Below, piece after piece: positions 32,913-44,437 of a DNA stretch of 64,000 nucleotides. Numbering within the stretch: position 1 is the stretch's first letter; every line of letters begins with the position of its first letter. This DNA comes from Przewalskia tangutica. Its lineage: Eukaryota; Streptophyta; Magnoliopsida; Solanales; Solanaceae. A program made the translations under genes and the position numbers. The stretch spans positions 38,974,446 to 39,038,445 of the forward strand of contig CM056724.1 in NCBI GenBank assembly GCA_029844215.1, in the 5' to 3' direction. The notes under the pieces were generated by a model. The model had not been told where the DNA came from and made no database searches. It saw only the letters and a list, made by a program, of their open reading frames with translations.

Positions 32913-33245
32913 TTTGTTGCTCGTGCTTTGGATCCGTGAAATATGGATGCTCGGCCCGATTGCTTGCCAACACAAATCAGCCGAGGGAGTAATACAAAAA
33001 AATCCTTTTGTTCAAAACACGTGTCGAGATTAAATGTAATAGCAGAACATATGGGCATATAATGAAGCTTCAACAAATAAAGTAGATTAAAGCGCGTCCT
33101 AATATGCAAGGGACCTCTATTATGCCAGAGGTAGGCCTAAGCGCCATATATGAGATAATGATGGATTGGTCCGAGCCATCGGATGCTTTTATTGGGGAAC
33201 AAAACTAAAATTAAATTGCAACAAGGAAAATGTCAAAATTAAAGA
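32913..33245 (-). other. Spacer between ORF1 and gag of the Ogre-like element
   Basis: Non-coding 333 bases. The part at 33105-33200 is shared with positions 1-95 of element A, including the palindrome 'acctctattatgccagaggt'. Confidence 0.6.
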
Positions 33246-34578
33246 TTATGTTGACGGAGAATGCGGTGGTGGTGTAATGGTGTTGCTAAGCCCTGCTCCT
33301 GCATTTCCCAAATATTGCATGATGTTTTGTAGTTGATCCCATGTTTCAGGGGAGATGGCGTTGCTCTTTAATCGGCACACTTTTACCCAATTGGTCATGT
33401 CGATATCCTCGAAACCCTGTTTGCCTTCTGGACTCGGACTGCCACAATCTTCCTTGAACCATGCATAGTATTCAGGTGTACCTCCTGCTTGCTCATATTT
33501 GACATCTATTTTCTCAACGTTGTTCCATTCATCAAGGATTTGCTTCTTTCTGGGGAAAGTGCAATTTGCCCCAAATGTGACCTCTGAATCCTTCATGTCC
33601 GATCGGAGAGGGATCACTTGTTCTTGACCAAACTGACGAAGTACACGCAGCGGAGCATATGGCTGAAGCCCCCTTAATCCGATGAGCTCGATGTAATAAT
33701 TCTTTACTCCTTACATAAGCCGTGTTGATACGGGATAGCAGCTGGTATCTCCATTGTACTTGGTTGCTATCTGCGGGATGCCGTAAATTCATACCAATCC
33801 ACCGACCGGTGACACAAATCGCCATTACGTCGTAAAACTTACAATCCTATAATCATTTGAAACAAATGTCTGTCATATTCGATCGTTGATAAAAGTGTTC
33901 AATGGACAACATATGCATGATGAGGTTACATCCTCCGAAGAAATTGGTTTCCTTCGTTTGCATTTTCCCGAGCTCAAGTATCTCGGCTAGAATCATAGGA
34001 ACCAAAGTAAGTTGCGTGCCATTAATGCCTTCAAAACCATTCGGTCACGTAACATATGCAGTGCTGATCCGTCCATGCTCAGTGGAAACACTAGAGTGCC
34101 TAGCGAGCAACGACGAGCGGTATGTCGTCTAGTTTTCCATTGTCCCAAATCGCAAGAGAACTCCTTCTGAATGAGATAGCTATCTTGGCGACCATATCTC
34201 TCGCACAGATAATCTAGGAAACCCAATTATTTTCAAAACAACGGAGTTCCTTTGTGTTTTTAGGCCCATGTAATGCAAGAATCTCTTTCAGTTGATTATA
34301 AGGGATGATTTGTCCTCTGTCCGTAAGCTAGGCTTGTGAAGTAGTTGATTTCTTCCAACGTGGGGTGAGTTCAAGTCTTGAAATCAACACCGCCTCTATC
34401 CGATCCTAATCGAATCAAGGCCCTAACTATACGCCGATCCGAGTGATGTCAAACATAGCCGTGAGACAACCTAGCTTGCTTCGATGGTCATTTTGTCGTT
34501 GCCGTCAAGATTCTCCCACCAACTTTAACTTTGTCCACTCACCATTCTGATTTCGGGGATTGCTGGAATACTGCTCAT
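33246..34578 (-). pseudogene. ORF1 of the Ogre-like element (DUF7745-like), frame-broken
   Basis: Extra ORF upstream of gag, as known in Ogre elements; its function is unknown. It starts at the ATG at 34578 ('MSSIPAIPEIRMVSGQS') and ends at 33246. Recognisable parts are 'MTIEAS' near 34475, 'LVFPLSMDGSALHMLRDRMV' (about 34050-34110), 'IPLRSDMKDSEVTFGANCTF' and 'QILDEWNNVEKID' in the last frame (33246-33617). I associate these with the DUF7745 family found beside gypsy elements. An intact reading would be about 440 codons; at least five shifts or stops break it. Confidence 0.7.
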
Positions 34579-35247
34579 CCTTTACATAAAACCAAAAGTA
34601 AATACAAGATTTCCAATGCTAGCATGTTACGTTCAGGCTCGGATTCGTCCATCAATATCACGTAGCACATAATATGTTGTTGGTCGTTGGGTCGTGAAAA
34701 ACCCTTCGACAATTGGGCAGGCTTCCTAATTGTGGTGTCGATACCAAGGACCGACCCATCTAGAGTAAATGCATGCATGCCTTAAAATAAGGGGCGGTAT
34801 AGCTCTATCCTGAGTTTCTAAGATTTGGCTTTACTAGACGCCAGGTTCCCGAGCGGACAACTCGAGCGAGAAGGCTACGCGGCCACCGGTTAGACCGGAC
34901 ACTCCACGTATATTACCGACTCTCCTAAATTTGGATTTTGAAGAAAGAATTTTGCTGATGCACCCAGCGCACCTCGCATGTAGTGTGTGATAGTGTGAAT
35001 TTTCCAGAGTGGAAGAAATATGAACGGAATGCCAGTTTAAGGAAAGCAGTAACAAATAGCAGTTAAGGCAATATGCAAATATTTTATATGTAAAGCAGAA
35101 TAGTTCAGGCAAAACATAAAAGCAAATAAGTGTGAAACGTAAAAACAAGCAAATTAAGCAAATAAGAAAAAGGAAAAATGAAGCACAATAATTAACCTAT
35201 GTTTGTTATGGTTAAGAACCTGATTATCCCCAGTGGAGTCGCCATGC
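34579..35247 (-). mobile_element. Leader of the Ogre-like element with PBS
   Basis: Non-coding 669 bases between 5' LTR and ORF1, homologous to 100-716. The PBS at 35227-35244 reads TGGCGACTCCACTGGGGA on the minus strand (tRNA-Arg type), three bases after the LTR end. Confidence 0.85.
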
Positions 35248-38200
35248 TGTCGCACCCGATTTTGAACTCTCATGCTTAAATGCGCGACGGAATGGTTATC
35301 CTCCCAAAAATGTAAAATAAATGTTAAAAATGTTCAAGGGAGTCGCCACCTAATTAATTGGGTGAATTAGGACACCTAAATACTAACTGATTAAAGTCAG
35401 CATTAACTCCATTTAATGGTCTGTAAAACTAAATAAGATTCTGAGTAAGGATTCTTTATTATCCTAAAGGGAAGGTATAAGGCACCCTAAAAGATCCGCT
35501 AACTTGCGGTTGTCCGTTCAAACATAGGTTAATTTATTTGGCTAAGGGATGTATATTTTAGAAAAAAGATTATTTAAGCAAAAAGGGATGTGGTAAGCAT
35601 CTAAAGAAAATATATATACTGATAACTAAAGGGTATTATAAGGCTCACAAAAATATATACAAAGTTGATTATACATTTATAGGACATGAAATTATTTTAT
35701 TTAACGAAAGTAAGAAAATGATGAAATACTCCTATTAATATGTGTAAGGTTAAAACCCTTATATAAAGTTAATTATGAAATTATTTTTTTTATATACGTG
35801 TACGCGAACATTACTTTTTATGAAGAGTTTAGGAGCAAGTTTAATCTTAAGAATTAGCTGTGGAGGAATATATTAACTACATGACTAAAGCATAGCTAGG
35901 ATTAATTATTAGATTTAGATTTATACGATGAGCCTAGAATAAATAAGGGATGGCTTTATCTTTTAAACTATACTTCCAATGTATTCAAAGCCTAGCAGAG
36001 TTGATTTTCCTATTAATTACAAATATGACATTAATAAATGAACAGATAAATAATACATAAATAAACAAGGGAGGAATGAGATTAGAATTGTTGTAATGTC
36101 TAGAACGGATGGCGATACCATCTATTCTTATAGCTGTTTGGAAACCCTGCGACAAGAGCGTGGCGGCGATACGGAAATCCTGATGAGTCTCGTACCGAGA
36201 CTCTTGATTTGGCTCTCAATGCATGTCAGATAAAATAAGAAAGAAAGGAAAAGGAGTAAGTATTCCAAGTTCATCGATAAGGCAAGTCACTGACACATAT
36301 GCAAAATTTTAATTATTATTCAGTTCCTTTTTATCATACAGTCTGAAATCAACTTAACAAAAGATGCACGTTTTATATAAGAAAACCAATCTTCGTATTT
36401 ATGAAAAAAAAAACAGTTCACTATGAAACAGTCCCCAGACGTCTTATTGCATTATCAGGCCCAAACACATAACAAAACTGAGAAAAACAGATCAGAAATG
36501 TCTATTACATGAAGCAAGCACCACGCATACAACAAACCAAGAAACCAATCAGAAAGAGATGGCCTATGATAATATCGAAAGAAAGAAAAAAATGGATCAT
36601 TTCAGATGCACGAATGCACCCAATTTAATACAGAGTACAAGTATACACTTGGATAACTATGAGGGCTGATATACATACAACATTCAGAGTATACATGAGC
36701 ATATTTGAGAATATACGAAGATACATAATTTTGATATACATCCAATGTATACTGCAGTCCATATACCCTATGTACTTCTATTATGTTACCACAAACTCGG
36801 CAGTCCAAATGGAAGGTGAAAGCAAGACTGGGTATAAGCTGATCTGGAACACAATTAAAGGAAGGAACACTCGTATGTTCTTTTGTTAATCAAACAAGCG
36901 ACACTCGACTAAATAAGGTATTAGGACGGACTACATATTTACGCAAATGACTCGAATAAATAACACCAAACAGAGTAAATAGAATAAGCACAACAAGCGG
37001 ATTTAGACACGGAAGGGGGACTACGAACTCATGATATGAATCATACATGTAGTAATCAACTGGGGATATGCATGTATTTCATCTCAGATTATGAGCAGAT
37101 TTGAACAAGAGAGTAAGCTAACAAATTAAAGCAGGGAGGGTGTCTGAAAGGGGGTAGAAATGGTGATGCCGCAGGGCCAATGAATTTGGAACAAAAATAT
37201 AGAAACTAATGATAGATAACGACATTGAATCCCAAAAGCGTTATTCAGATTTTAACCCCAGACATGTTGTTTACTGAATGACTATCAGTTTCTGCAAGTT
37301 TAAACAGTGACACAGGTCATGACTCAAAAGTATTTGTAAGTTAATTATGGGGACTTTCACCAACTGAGCAGGTAGGGTCGGTGTAGAGCCGACTCAATGA
37401 GGTATTAGACAAATAAAGATGATGAACAACCAGTCGGGGAGACTATTTCAATATGCAGTTAATCAAGAGTATAGGCGTAAGACATTTTATTTCATCGTTA
37501 AGCACAATTCCACTTTACATTGATTCTTTTACAACTCCTGCACAATGCAAACGTTAACTAACCCAAATGATGAAACAGAGTACAACATATCTTATGGTAG
37601 AGATCAAATTCGTGTAGTTAGCTTAGGAGTAAGGTACCTTACCATTTTAAGGGAGGAGAACATGGGGGTTTTATTTTTTTAAAATTAAAATGTTCGTTAC
37701 TTTATCGGGATGATAGCACGATATTTTAAATCGTGCATCCTTGGTCTTAGTAACGATTTGATTGGAGGTCGGTCTTAAGTTATTAAGATACAATAGTGAT
37801 GTTTTTTAGAAAACGAGTAAAAAGATTCGATTTTTTTTTCTTTAATGTAGCCACGCAGATGTACATATATAAACACATAATCACTTTTTCTAAAACATGG
37901 TTGTTATCACATAATCTCTTACGGTATTTCAGAAGTAAGTAAGAGGTTTGAACCTTTGAATATAGGCACATAAATATATACATATAGACACACCTAATCC
38001 TTTTGACTTTTGGTCGTTTGTTATTTCCGAATGCGCTTACTTAAAGGCTTTATGATTAGACCTCATAATCCCTTTTACTTCCCGCTAACTATTTGTTGGA
38101 GAAGTATTCATTTAGAGAGCGAGTTATGTTATAAGTAGCGTATGTGGTGAGTCTTGCTCTAACAGCTCACGCCGATTAATGTCGATCTTGCATTAACATA

Positions 38201-39628
38201 TCAAACCCTCTTATTTGACTAATCATGGAAGATAATGAAATTTTAAATAAACAAAGGCCATGAGGTTTGTCGACACCAAAACAGGTCCAGAATGTGTTTA
38301 GACTTACATGATGGCAAAGACTTGTAACATATACAATTAATGGACCGAATCTCAGATTAACATTTTTTGCTAACCAGTGCCCTCCCCAAAATTAATCACT
38401 GCACAGTTCCCTACTAAATACTCGATCGTATGCTAACATATTCAAACAAAAATGCTCACAAATGTTTTCAAATTAACTCAAGAACGAACCATCTCGTACC
38501 AAACACATTCGACGTACTATATAAGAATCAAACAAAATGAAGAAAGGGACGGTTTTACCTCGCGTGTGGTGAATGAGGCGACGACAAGCGTTCCTGAATC
38601 GTCGGGAAAGCTCACAAAGAACTGTTTTCCGAACACATAAACTGAAAATGAAAGAGAGGTTCTAGGTTCAATGCTGTGAGTTTTCTTGATGATTGATGAC
38701 TGATCGATAGGGTTCCCTCATTGCATGTCCAAACGTTGGGTATTTATAGTCGATTTTGGGTTCCAAGTCGTAGGTAATAAAGGCCGATTTTAGACGAGAT
38801 ATGTCGATTCAGATTGAAAATCCCTCACGATTTCGTGATTCGAACGGGTTATGGTAAGGAAATCGTTGGAGAAAAGGAAAGGAAAGTCGAGTGCGTGGAT
38901 AGGAAACCTGATTCTCCGTGAGAAATCCGTATGGCGACGGAGTGAGGTGCGCGCTTTGTTTTCTATAGTATTTTTTAGGTTTCGTTTTTGTTGTTTCTTT
39001 GGGACGAAAGGGTAAGGTAAAATATAGTTGTGGGCTCGCTGGTCTTGCGCCATCACAGTTGTTTTAATTGGGCGAACGGGTCGTAAGGTTAATTAGGTAT
39101 TTAATTAAGTGTTAGTTTTAGGAGTTAATTAATTATTTTTTAGGCTTTAAATTAGTTAGTTAGTGGTAAAATTAATTGATTAAATTATTTAGGTGCTTCA
39201 TTAATCTATGTTTGAGATAAAAATAAAGACGGACGCGCTACTTAATTAATGCTTAATACTTTAGAATGCGGCGCTATTTATTTAAAATCTTATTATTGTG
39301 CATTATTGCGAAGTTAAAATAAGTTATGAAATTGTTTTTGCGTATTAATAAATGCGACTATGCTACTTGACACGACGTCATTGCTAAATTATTTATTTTA
39401 TGTTTTTATTATTGATTAAGAATCATGGCAGGGCTTGAGATTAATTAATGCGGGCGCGGGACTCTAAGTGCTTAATACTCTACGTAATACGCGATGCCAT
39501 TATTAAATTGTTTATTTATGCCTGTATTAATGTATTATTGTTGTATTTTATTATTATAAAATTGTTTTAAAATTAGTGTAATTTTATAGTTAATGACTGG
39601 ACGGGAGGGTCAAAATTGGGTGTCAACA
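35248..39628 (-). mobile_element. 5' LTR of the Ogre-like element (4381 bp)
   Basis: Collinear with 19071-23500 and nearly identical through about 38000. Between about 38020 and 39060 it has many 1-10 base differences, mostly losses. TATA box at 38741-38749 (minus). It ends directly at CTGAC (39629-39633). Confidence 0.92.
38741..38749 (-). promoter_or_regulatory. TATA box of the Ogre-like 5' LTR
   Basis: Minus strand CTATAAATA about 880 bases from the LTR start, the likely promoter of the full-length RNA. R plus U5 would be about 3.5 kb. Confidence 0.6.
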
Positions 39629-39633
39629 CTGAC
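39629..39633. repeat. Target-site duplication of the Ogre-like element, right copy (CTGAC)
   Basis: Matches 19066-19070. Confidence 0.9.
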
Positions 39634-39782
39634 TCGATCGTATCCGAACATGCCTCAATTGCTATCTCATCCCGATCACGAATCGTATTCGACTCTAAGT
39701 CTATCAATCTACCTCAACTTCTCATTCCAATTTCTCCACGTGTCATGTCGAATTTCACCGTATATATGTCAGCTTCGTCACA
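39634..39782 (-). mobile_element. 5' LTR of element B, outer part
   Basis: Continues 18592-19070; homologous to about 8235-8381 ('cgaatcgtattcg', 'tttcaccgtatat'). On the minus strand it starts TGTGACGAAG. It lies beyond the Ogre-like element. Confidence 0.8.
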
Positions 39783-40919
39783 GTATGTCATTTGCTAGTG
39801 TTAGCATCATGAATTCTTGATTATGTTGCAACAAATTGCATGATTTTCCATTCAAATTAGCATGTTTTTTTTATTATTGACCTTCAAATGAGCTAGTCTT
39901 TAATTTTGATTTTAATATTTAATTGTCCAGTACTTATACAATGAAGTTTTCTTCACATCTTATTTCAATTATCATGGATGGTTGATTTTTTTTTTTTTAA
40001 ATTTAATTTTGCCCAGGTCGGGCATTTTATATATTAATTAAGAGCAAAAAATAAAGGGTCCAAAATGGTCCCAAATTCGTCCAACACAAAACAAAAAGGA
40101 AATAAATTTAAAAAATAAAACAAATATAGATTTGTTGAGAGTGAGACAACTATCATATGTTGGGTTCTCTCTCTTCAGTAGTGCCTCTCTCTTATTTTCA
40201 CTCACCGTCGGTGCAGAGTGATGCTCGGACGCCTCTATTGCCACCGTCGTCTAATCGGCAGTTTGTATCTTATTTGCACCATAGTTGGATCAGTTCTTCA
40301 TCATTTTGGTTTTTTTCATCTCTCCAGATCTTCAGGTAAGTCTTCCGCCCTCAAGCTTTTTTATTTCTACATTAGATATGTGTGTGGTGAACTAATTTCA
40401 GCCTTCTTCTTGGCTTGTATCACATGAATCTTCTTTGTCTGAACTTGCTTCTCCACCACCTCCACTAGTTGTTGAGGTAGATGTCTCCGAACCTGTTGCT
40501 AGTGAGTAATTATTCAAAATATTGTTTTTGGTGCCAAGATCCATTTGCAGAAATTGTTGAGATGATTTGCATCGATAATCTTCCTTCATTTGCCTTTCTG
40601 GGTAAGGTGACCTTGTTAGCCTGCTTGCATTTTCTTTCTGCGCCTATGAAATTTCTTCGGTATGTGCTCTGATGTTGACCTCTATGTGCTACTTCAAGTT
40701 CTTGTATGTTTGTGTCATGAGTCCAAGACCTAGTGTGAAACTAGAGCTACTCTTCCTCTCTCTGGTTGAATCTTGTTTTGTACCTGTAAAAATTAGTTGA
40801 AACAACAAATGATACACTTCCTTTCCTTTTTCCTGTGTGTAATTGGGTTTGCCATATCTAAATGTCTTTGCCTTCTGTCATTGTATGACTGTCCCCATGA
40901 ATCCCGAAATCATGTTGGT
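39783..40919. other. Unassigned stretch
   Basis: No recognised gene or element. A T14 tract lies at about 39985-39998. On the plus strand an ATG at 40157 starts 59 codons ending in a splice-donor-like CAG/GTAAGT at 40333, and a pyrimidine-rich acceptor-like AATTTCAG lies near 40400, but the product has no resemblance to anything I know. It could be the 5' end of a host transcript or the 3' tail of the LINE to the right (which reads leftward). Confidence 0.3.
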
Positions 40920-41017
40920 GTCTGATATCTATGTAGCACGGACACGGACACGCGGAAACGGCAATTTTAAAAATATGACACGACACTATATGACACGATC
41001 GTAAAAATAAATTAAAA

Positions 41018-41100
41018 AATATTTATATATATATAATATAATATATATATAATATAATATATATATAATATAATATAATATATAATATACTAAAATTAAT
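41018..41100. repeat. AT-rich simple repeat
   Basis: 'atatatataatataat' repeated about five times with a period near 20. Confidence 0.9.
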
Positions 41101-41350
41101 ATTATTAAAGCTTCACATTCATAAATAAATTATAAATTTAATTCAAATTTGTTATATACCAAATAACCAAAATACCATTTATTAATCACCTAAAACTCTA
41201 CCCAAACCATTTAATTCCCTAGCCTAAAACCCACAAGGCCCAACTTCCCCTTTTAATTGGCCCGGACTCCAAAACATGCCCCAAGCCCAAATAATTTCTA
41301 GCCCATCAAAGACTTCCCTAACAAAACAAAACCTAAAAGCAAAAAAGAAA

Positions 41351-41473
41351 ATGCAGCAGCCGCCGACGACTCTAAAGAAAATCCAGAATGCAGCAGTAAG
41401 GCAATACCATGACCGCCTCTTCTCCTCTCTTCCAATTTCGGAAAGACGGAAAACAACAAACTTCCTGATTGTG
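41351..41473 (+). other. Possible captured exon inside the Mutator-like element
   Basis: ATG followed by 41 open codons (MQQPPTTLKKIQNAAVRQYH...) and then GTATGTT, a good splice donor, exactly at a codon boundary. Base composition is richer in G/C than its surroundings. I do not recognise the product. It could be a host gene fragment picked up as in Pack-MULEs, or chance. Confidence 0.3.
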
Positions 41474-41759
41474 GTATGTTTTGATTTCTGAAATTCGCGA
41501 TTCGTAGGTCGCAACTTTTGATTTCTGAAACTGAAATTCGCGAATTCAATTTAGGGTTTTTAAGTCCCGTGTCCCCCGCGTGTCCGAGCCGTGTCTGAGC
41601 AATTTTTTTTTTTATTTGGGCTGGGCCCACTCGGACACGTCCCGGACACGTGTCCGAGGCGTGTCCGCCACGTTTCGTGTCCCCCCAGGTGTCCGACACG
41701 GACACCTCACCCTAAATGAGGTGTCCGTGCTTCATAGTCTGATATCTTCCCTCCCCATA

Positions 41760-42230
41760 TCAAAATTTAGTTCTAATCCTTAGGTATGGAATTTGAGACT
41801 TGTCAATATTTAATATTCTCCTTTTATCCATCTCCAACTCTTGAATGCTTTGACATTGAAAGGATCCCTTGTCAAGGGCCTGATTTGTCAGAGCATTTGC
41901 TAGCTGATTACCCTCCTTTGGTATGTGTGTAAACTTGATCTCCATGTTGTTGTTGATGTCTTATATCTCCTCAATCCATGTTGTAATACTCCATGGTGGT
42001 TTCCAGCCTTCCGAGCGTGTTCTCTGAACCATCTGTTAGTCAGTCTGTACTATAATATTGTCCAAATGTTTGGTTCTGCAAAACTTCAATGCTTTCATGA
42101 TAGCCATTATTTTCGCTTCAGTATTGGTATTAGTCCCTATATCTTCTGTTTGTGCATACATCAAATTTTCCTCTGAATTTCTTAAGCAGAAACTATAAGA
42201 ACTAATACCTGGATTCCCCCTTGAGGCTCC
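41760..42230 (-). pseudogene. RNase H domain of the LINE
   Basis: Broken frames contain 'TNTEAKIMAIMKALKF' (about 42082-42129), 'IIVQTDSLMV' (about 42025-42055) and 'HIPKEGNQLANALTNQAL' (about 41870-41925), giving the E, D and final motif of a plant LINE RNase H. The stop at 41760 ends the last frame. Confidence 0.75.
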
Positions 42231-42450
42231 ATCAGTGTTTCATAATATCCAGTCTGATGGAGGGAACTCTCAAATCACCTTTGTAACCTTTAACTAACTT
42301 ATTCATCCTTCTAACATATGTAGCAAAACATCCCCTCTATTAGGCACCGATCTGATAAATGGATCTATGATCATAATCAGTCTCTGATTTGTTGCATAAA
42401 CCTGGTATATTACTATTCCCGCTGATCTTTTCTCCCCATATTTGATGGTA

Positions 42451-42723
42451 TTACTCCTTTTCCATAATTCCCAAATGATGATAGCAGGGACTGCCTGGAA
42501 TTTTTTTCAGCCTCCTAGTTACAAGAGCTTTCAACCACTTAACTATCCTCTGTTGTAATTGTAAGCCTTCCATGATCAGATCTGCAAAAGAAGAAAAGTA
42601 GGACCAAGTCCTGTTAGCTAAAAAAGAGGTGGCAAATAGATGATGGGTTGTCTCCTCCATAGGATTTGAGCAACACCAGCACCTGAATGCCATATTGTAC
42701 TTCATACTCTCCAAATACACCAT
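42451..42723 (-). pseudogene. zf-RVT region of the LINE
   Basis: 'CWCCSNPMEETTHHLFATS' matches the zinc-binding region (C-x2-C...H-x-x-F) after RT in plant LINEs. The frame is open for 90 codons but isolated. Confidence 0.7.
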
Positions 42724-43135
42724 CTAGTGGAAATTTGTACTTCCAACATCTCCATAGGAAGGAAAGATATCTTAAAGGGCAATCCTTTCATCCACATATG
42801 CTTACAATACTCCATTTGTTGTCCTCTCAGTCTAATATACTCCCAAGCTAGTTTGACTAAGAATTCCCCCTTTATGTCCAATATCCACCATGGTATGTAC
42901 CTTCATTTTTCTCCGATCTAAGTGGTTTAATAGTAGTGATAACATGATGCATAATATCATCAAGTCACAAGGTATTGAATCTATCCACCCTCCAGTTTCC
43001 TTCAATCACCAGATCGGATATATTTTGGAAATTATCATCATATCCTCCATCTGGCACTGCATAATATAAAGCACCCATCCCTATCCAATTATCAAACTAG
43101 AACTGAGAATCGCCCATTCATATTTGCCACCATAT

Positions 43136-43826
43136 TTAATGTTCAATCAAGTCTCTAGACTGTAGCAGCTTCTTCCAAGTTTGGGATCTATACTTCCATC
43201 GCACCACTACCTTATTTTCTTTTTTGCAATACGTATTGCTCCTAAATGCACTCCATAATGAAGGCTTTGTCCTGAAGTTCCACCGTAATTTGCAGAATAG
43301 AGTCATAGACACATCATGTAGTGATCTAAATCCCAGTCCTCCCACTCTATTGGAATACATAGATGAGACCATGAAGCCCAGTGTATACTCTTTCGTCCAA
43401 GTGTGTTACTCCAAAAAAATTGAGCAAACATTTTATGCATTTGTCTGATGACACCAATTGGTTGATTTACTGCAGGTAGTAAATGTATTGGTAAACTCTA
43501 TAGAACATGTTTAATACAAATTGTTCTCCTCCAAATGATAAAAGCTTTCTCTTCCAGCATTGTAATATGTTCATTATCTTCAACATGATATGGTTGAAGA
43601 AATCTTTCCTTCTTCTACTATGATAAATTGGACAACCCAGATAAGTGAAAGGAAGCTCATTTCTACCAATTCTTGTAGCAATTTTAACTGTAATACTCAT
43701 ATCTAGAAACTTAAAAGGTTTTTCGACTGGTTCAAAATCTCCTGAATAGGATATCAATAATGGGGCATGATCAGAACATGTCCTGATTAAGTATGATATA
43801 TCCAATCTAGGGTATTTATCTTGCAC
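43136..43826 (-). pseudogene. Endonuclease end fused to RT C-terminal part of the LINE
   Basis: One frame (43467-43826) begins with the endonuclease end ('LIRTCSDHAPLLISYSGDF', D and H of the fold) and passes without a break into the RT thumb ('LPFTYLGCPIYHSRRRKDFF', 'CWKRKLLSFGGEQFVL'). The roughly 1.5 kb of RT core expected in between is gone. Frame 43136-43372 continues with 'RVGGLGFRSLHDVSMTLFCK'. Confidence 0.78.
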
Positions 43827-44203
43827 CTATTGACTACCCAGACATCTATTTGACCTTTTAGAAATACAATCTTCTCTACTTTGGCCATTCCACCATGTAA
43901 ATTTGCTTTCTTTGAAGCCCAAGTCTACTACTCCACAATTCTAAATGCACCCCCTAAAGTCATGTATTTCATTCATAGCAGCTAGAAATCCTCCATATTT
44001 TCCTCATCTGAAGTGATAACATTAAAGTGACCCTCAATTTTCCAAGGATTTGAAATTGTTATAGCCATGTTCTCTGAGGACTCTCATAGATCCTTTCTTT
44101 TTGTCTAACTACACTTGGCATAAACTAGAGTTATAATCAACTCCTCCTGATTTCCTTGTATCTTCAAACTGAGTGTTAACTGCTATGGGTGATCTATTAG
44201 AGT

Positions 44204-44437
44204 CTACACTTCAAACATCTCATCTATAAAAGCCCATATCTTCCCTGAACTGTTTACAATAGCGTATTGTAAACCAAAACCAATTCTCTTTCTGAACTCT
44301 TCTATTTTTTCTGCATTCTGAAAAGGTTCTAGTAAACCTGTGAAACCAAACTGATATTTTTTATGCATCTTCATTAGTCTTGGAAAAGCTTTCATTGTAT
44401 TAAAAAATATGATATTCCAGATAATTGCATTCATCAT
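44204..44437 (-). pseudogene. Endonuclease N-terminal part of the LINE
   Basis: 'MMNAIIWNI' followed by 'LLEPFQNAEKIEEFRKRIGF' is the start of an apurinic-type endonuclease; the E of 'LLEP' is the catalytic metal ligand of the family. The middle (43830-44200) is frame-broken. Confidence 0.7.

Larger units (their letters stand above)
19071..39628 (-). mobile_element. Complete Ogre-like (Tat lineage) LTR retrotransposon, 20,558 bp
   Basis: Two 4.4-kb LTRs (19071-23500 and 35248-39628), a 5-bp duplication CTGAC, a tRNA-Arg-type PBS and a polypurine tract frame a minus-strand coding part: ORF1, gag, protease/G-patch, intron, RT, RNase H, aRNH, integrase, then a long repeat-rich 3' untranslated region. 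Length, extra ORF1, PBS type, intron and dual RNase H are all features known for Ogre elements. The LTRs are nearly identical outside one indel-rich zone, so insertion was recent compared with element B. Small indels interrupt most frames. Confidence 0.92.
7763..39782 (-). mobile_element. Tat-type Ty3/gypsy element B, whole span including nested insertions
   Basis: A degraded minus-strand element. The 3' LTR is at 7763-8381, then an antisense gene, integrase, archaeal-type RNase H, RNase H, RT, protease and gag (10671-18487), and the 5' LTR at 18592-19070 continued at 39634-39782. It is opened by a solo LTR (16101-18445) and by the Ogre-like element (19071-39628). Removing both leaves about 9.1 kb, with LTRs of about 620-630 bp. 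Flanking target duplications are not recognisable, in keeping with its age. Confidence 0.8.
40931..41736. mobile_element. 806-bp terminal-inverted-repeat element, Mutator-like
   Basis: The ends are inverted: left ATGTAGCACGGACACGGACA, right (reverse) TATGAAGCACGGACACC. GTCTGATATCT (11 bp) flanks both sides (40920-40930, 41737-41747), within the 8-11 bp range of Mutator insertions. Inside are an AT-repeat (41018-41100), a fragment with an ATG and a splice-donor-like site (41351-41473), and a dense set of 'cggacacg' strings near 41575-41705. No transposase is present, so it is non-autonomous. Confidence 0.75.

Noticed and set aside
40157..40589. Possible two-exon host gene with splice-like signals
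   Set aside because: The joined reading frame stops soon after the acceptor, codon content is low-complexity Ser/Leu, and no family is recognisable. Kept only as an unassigned stretch.
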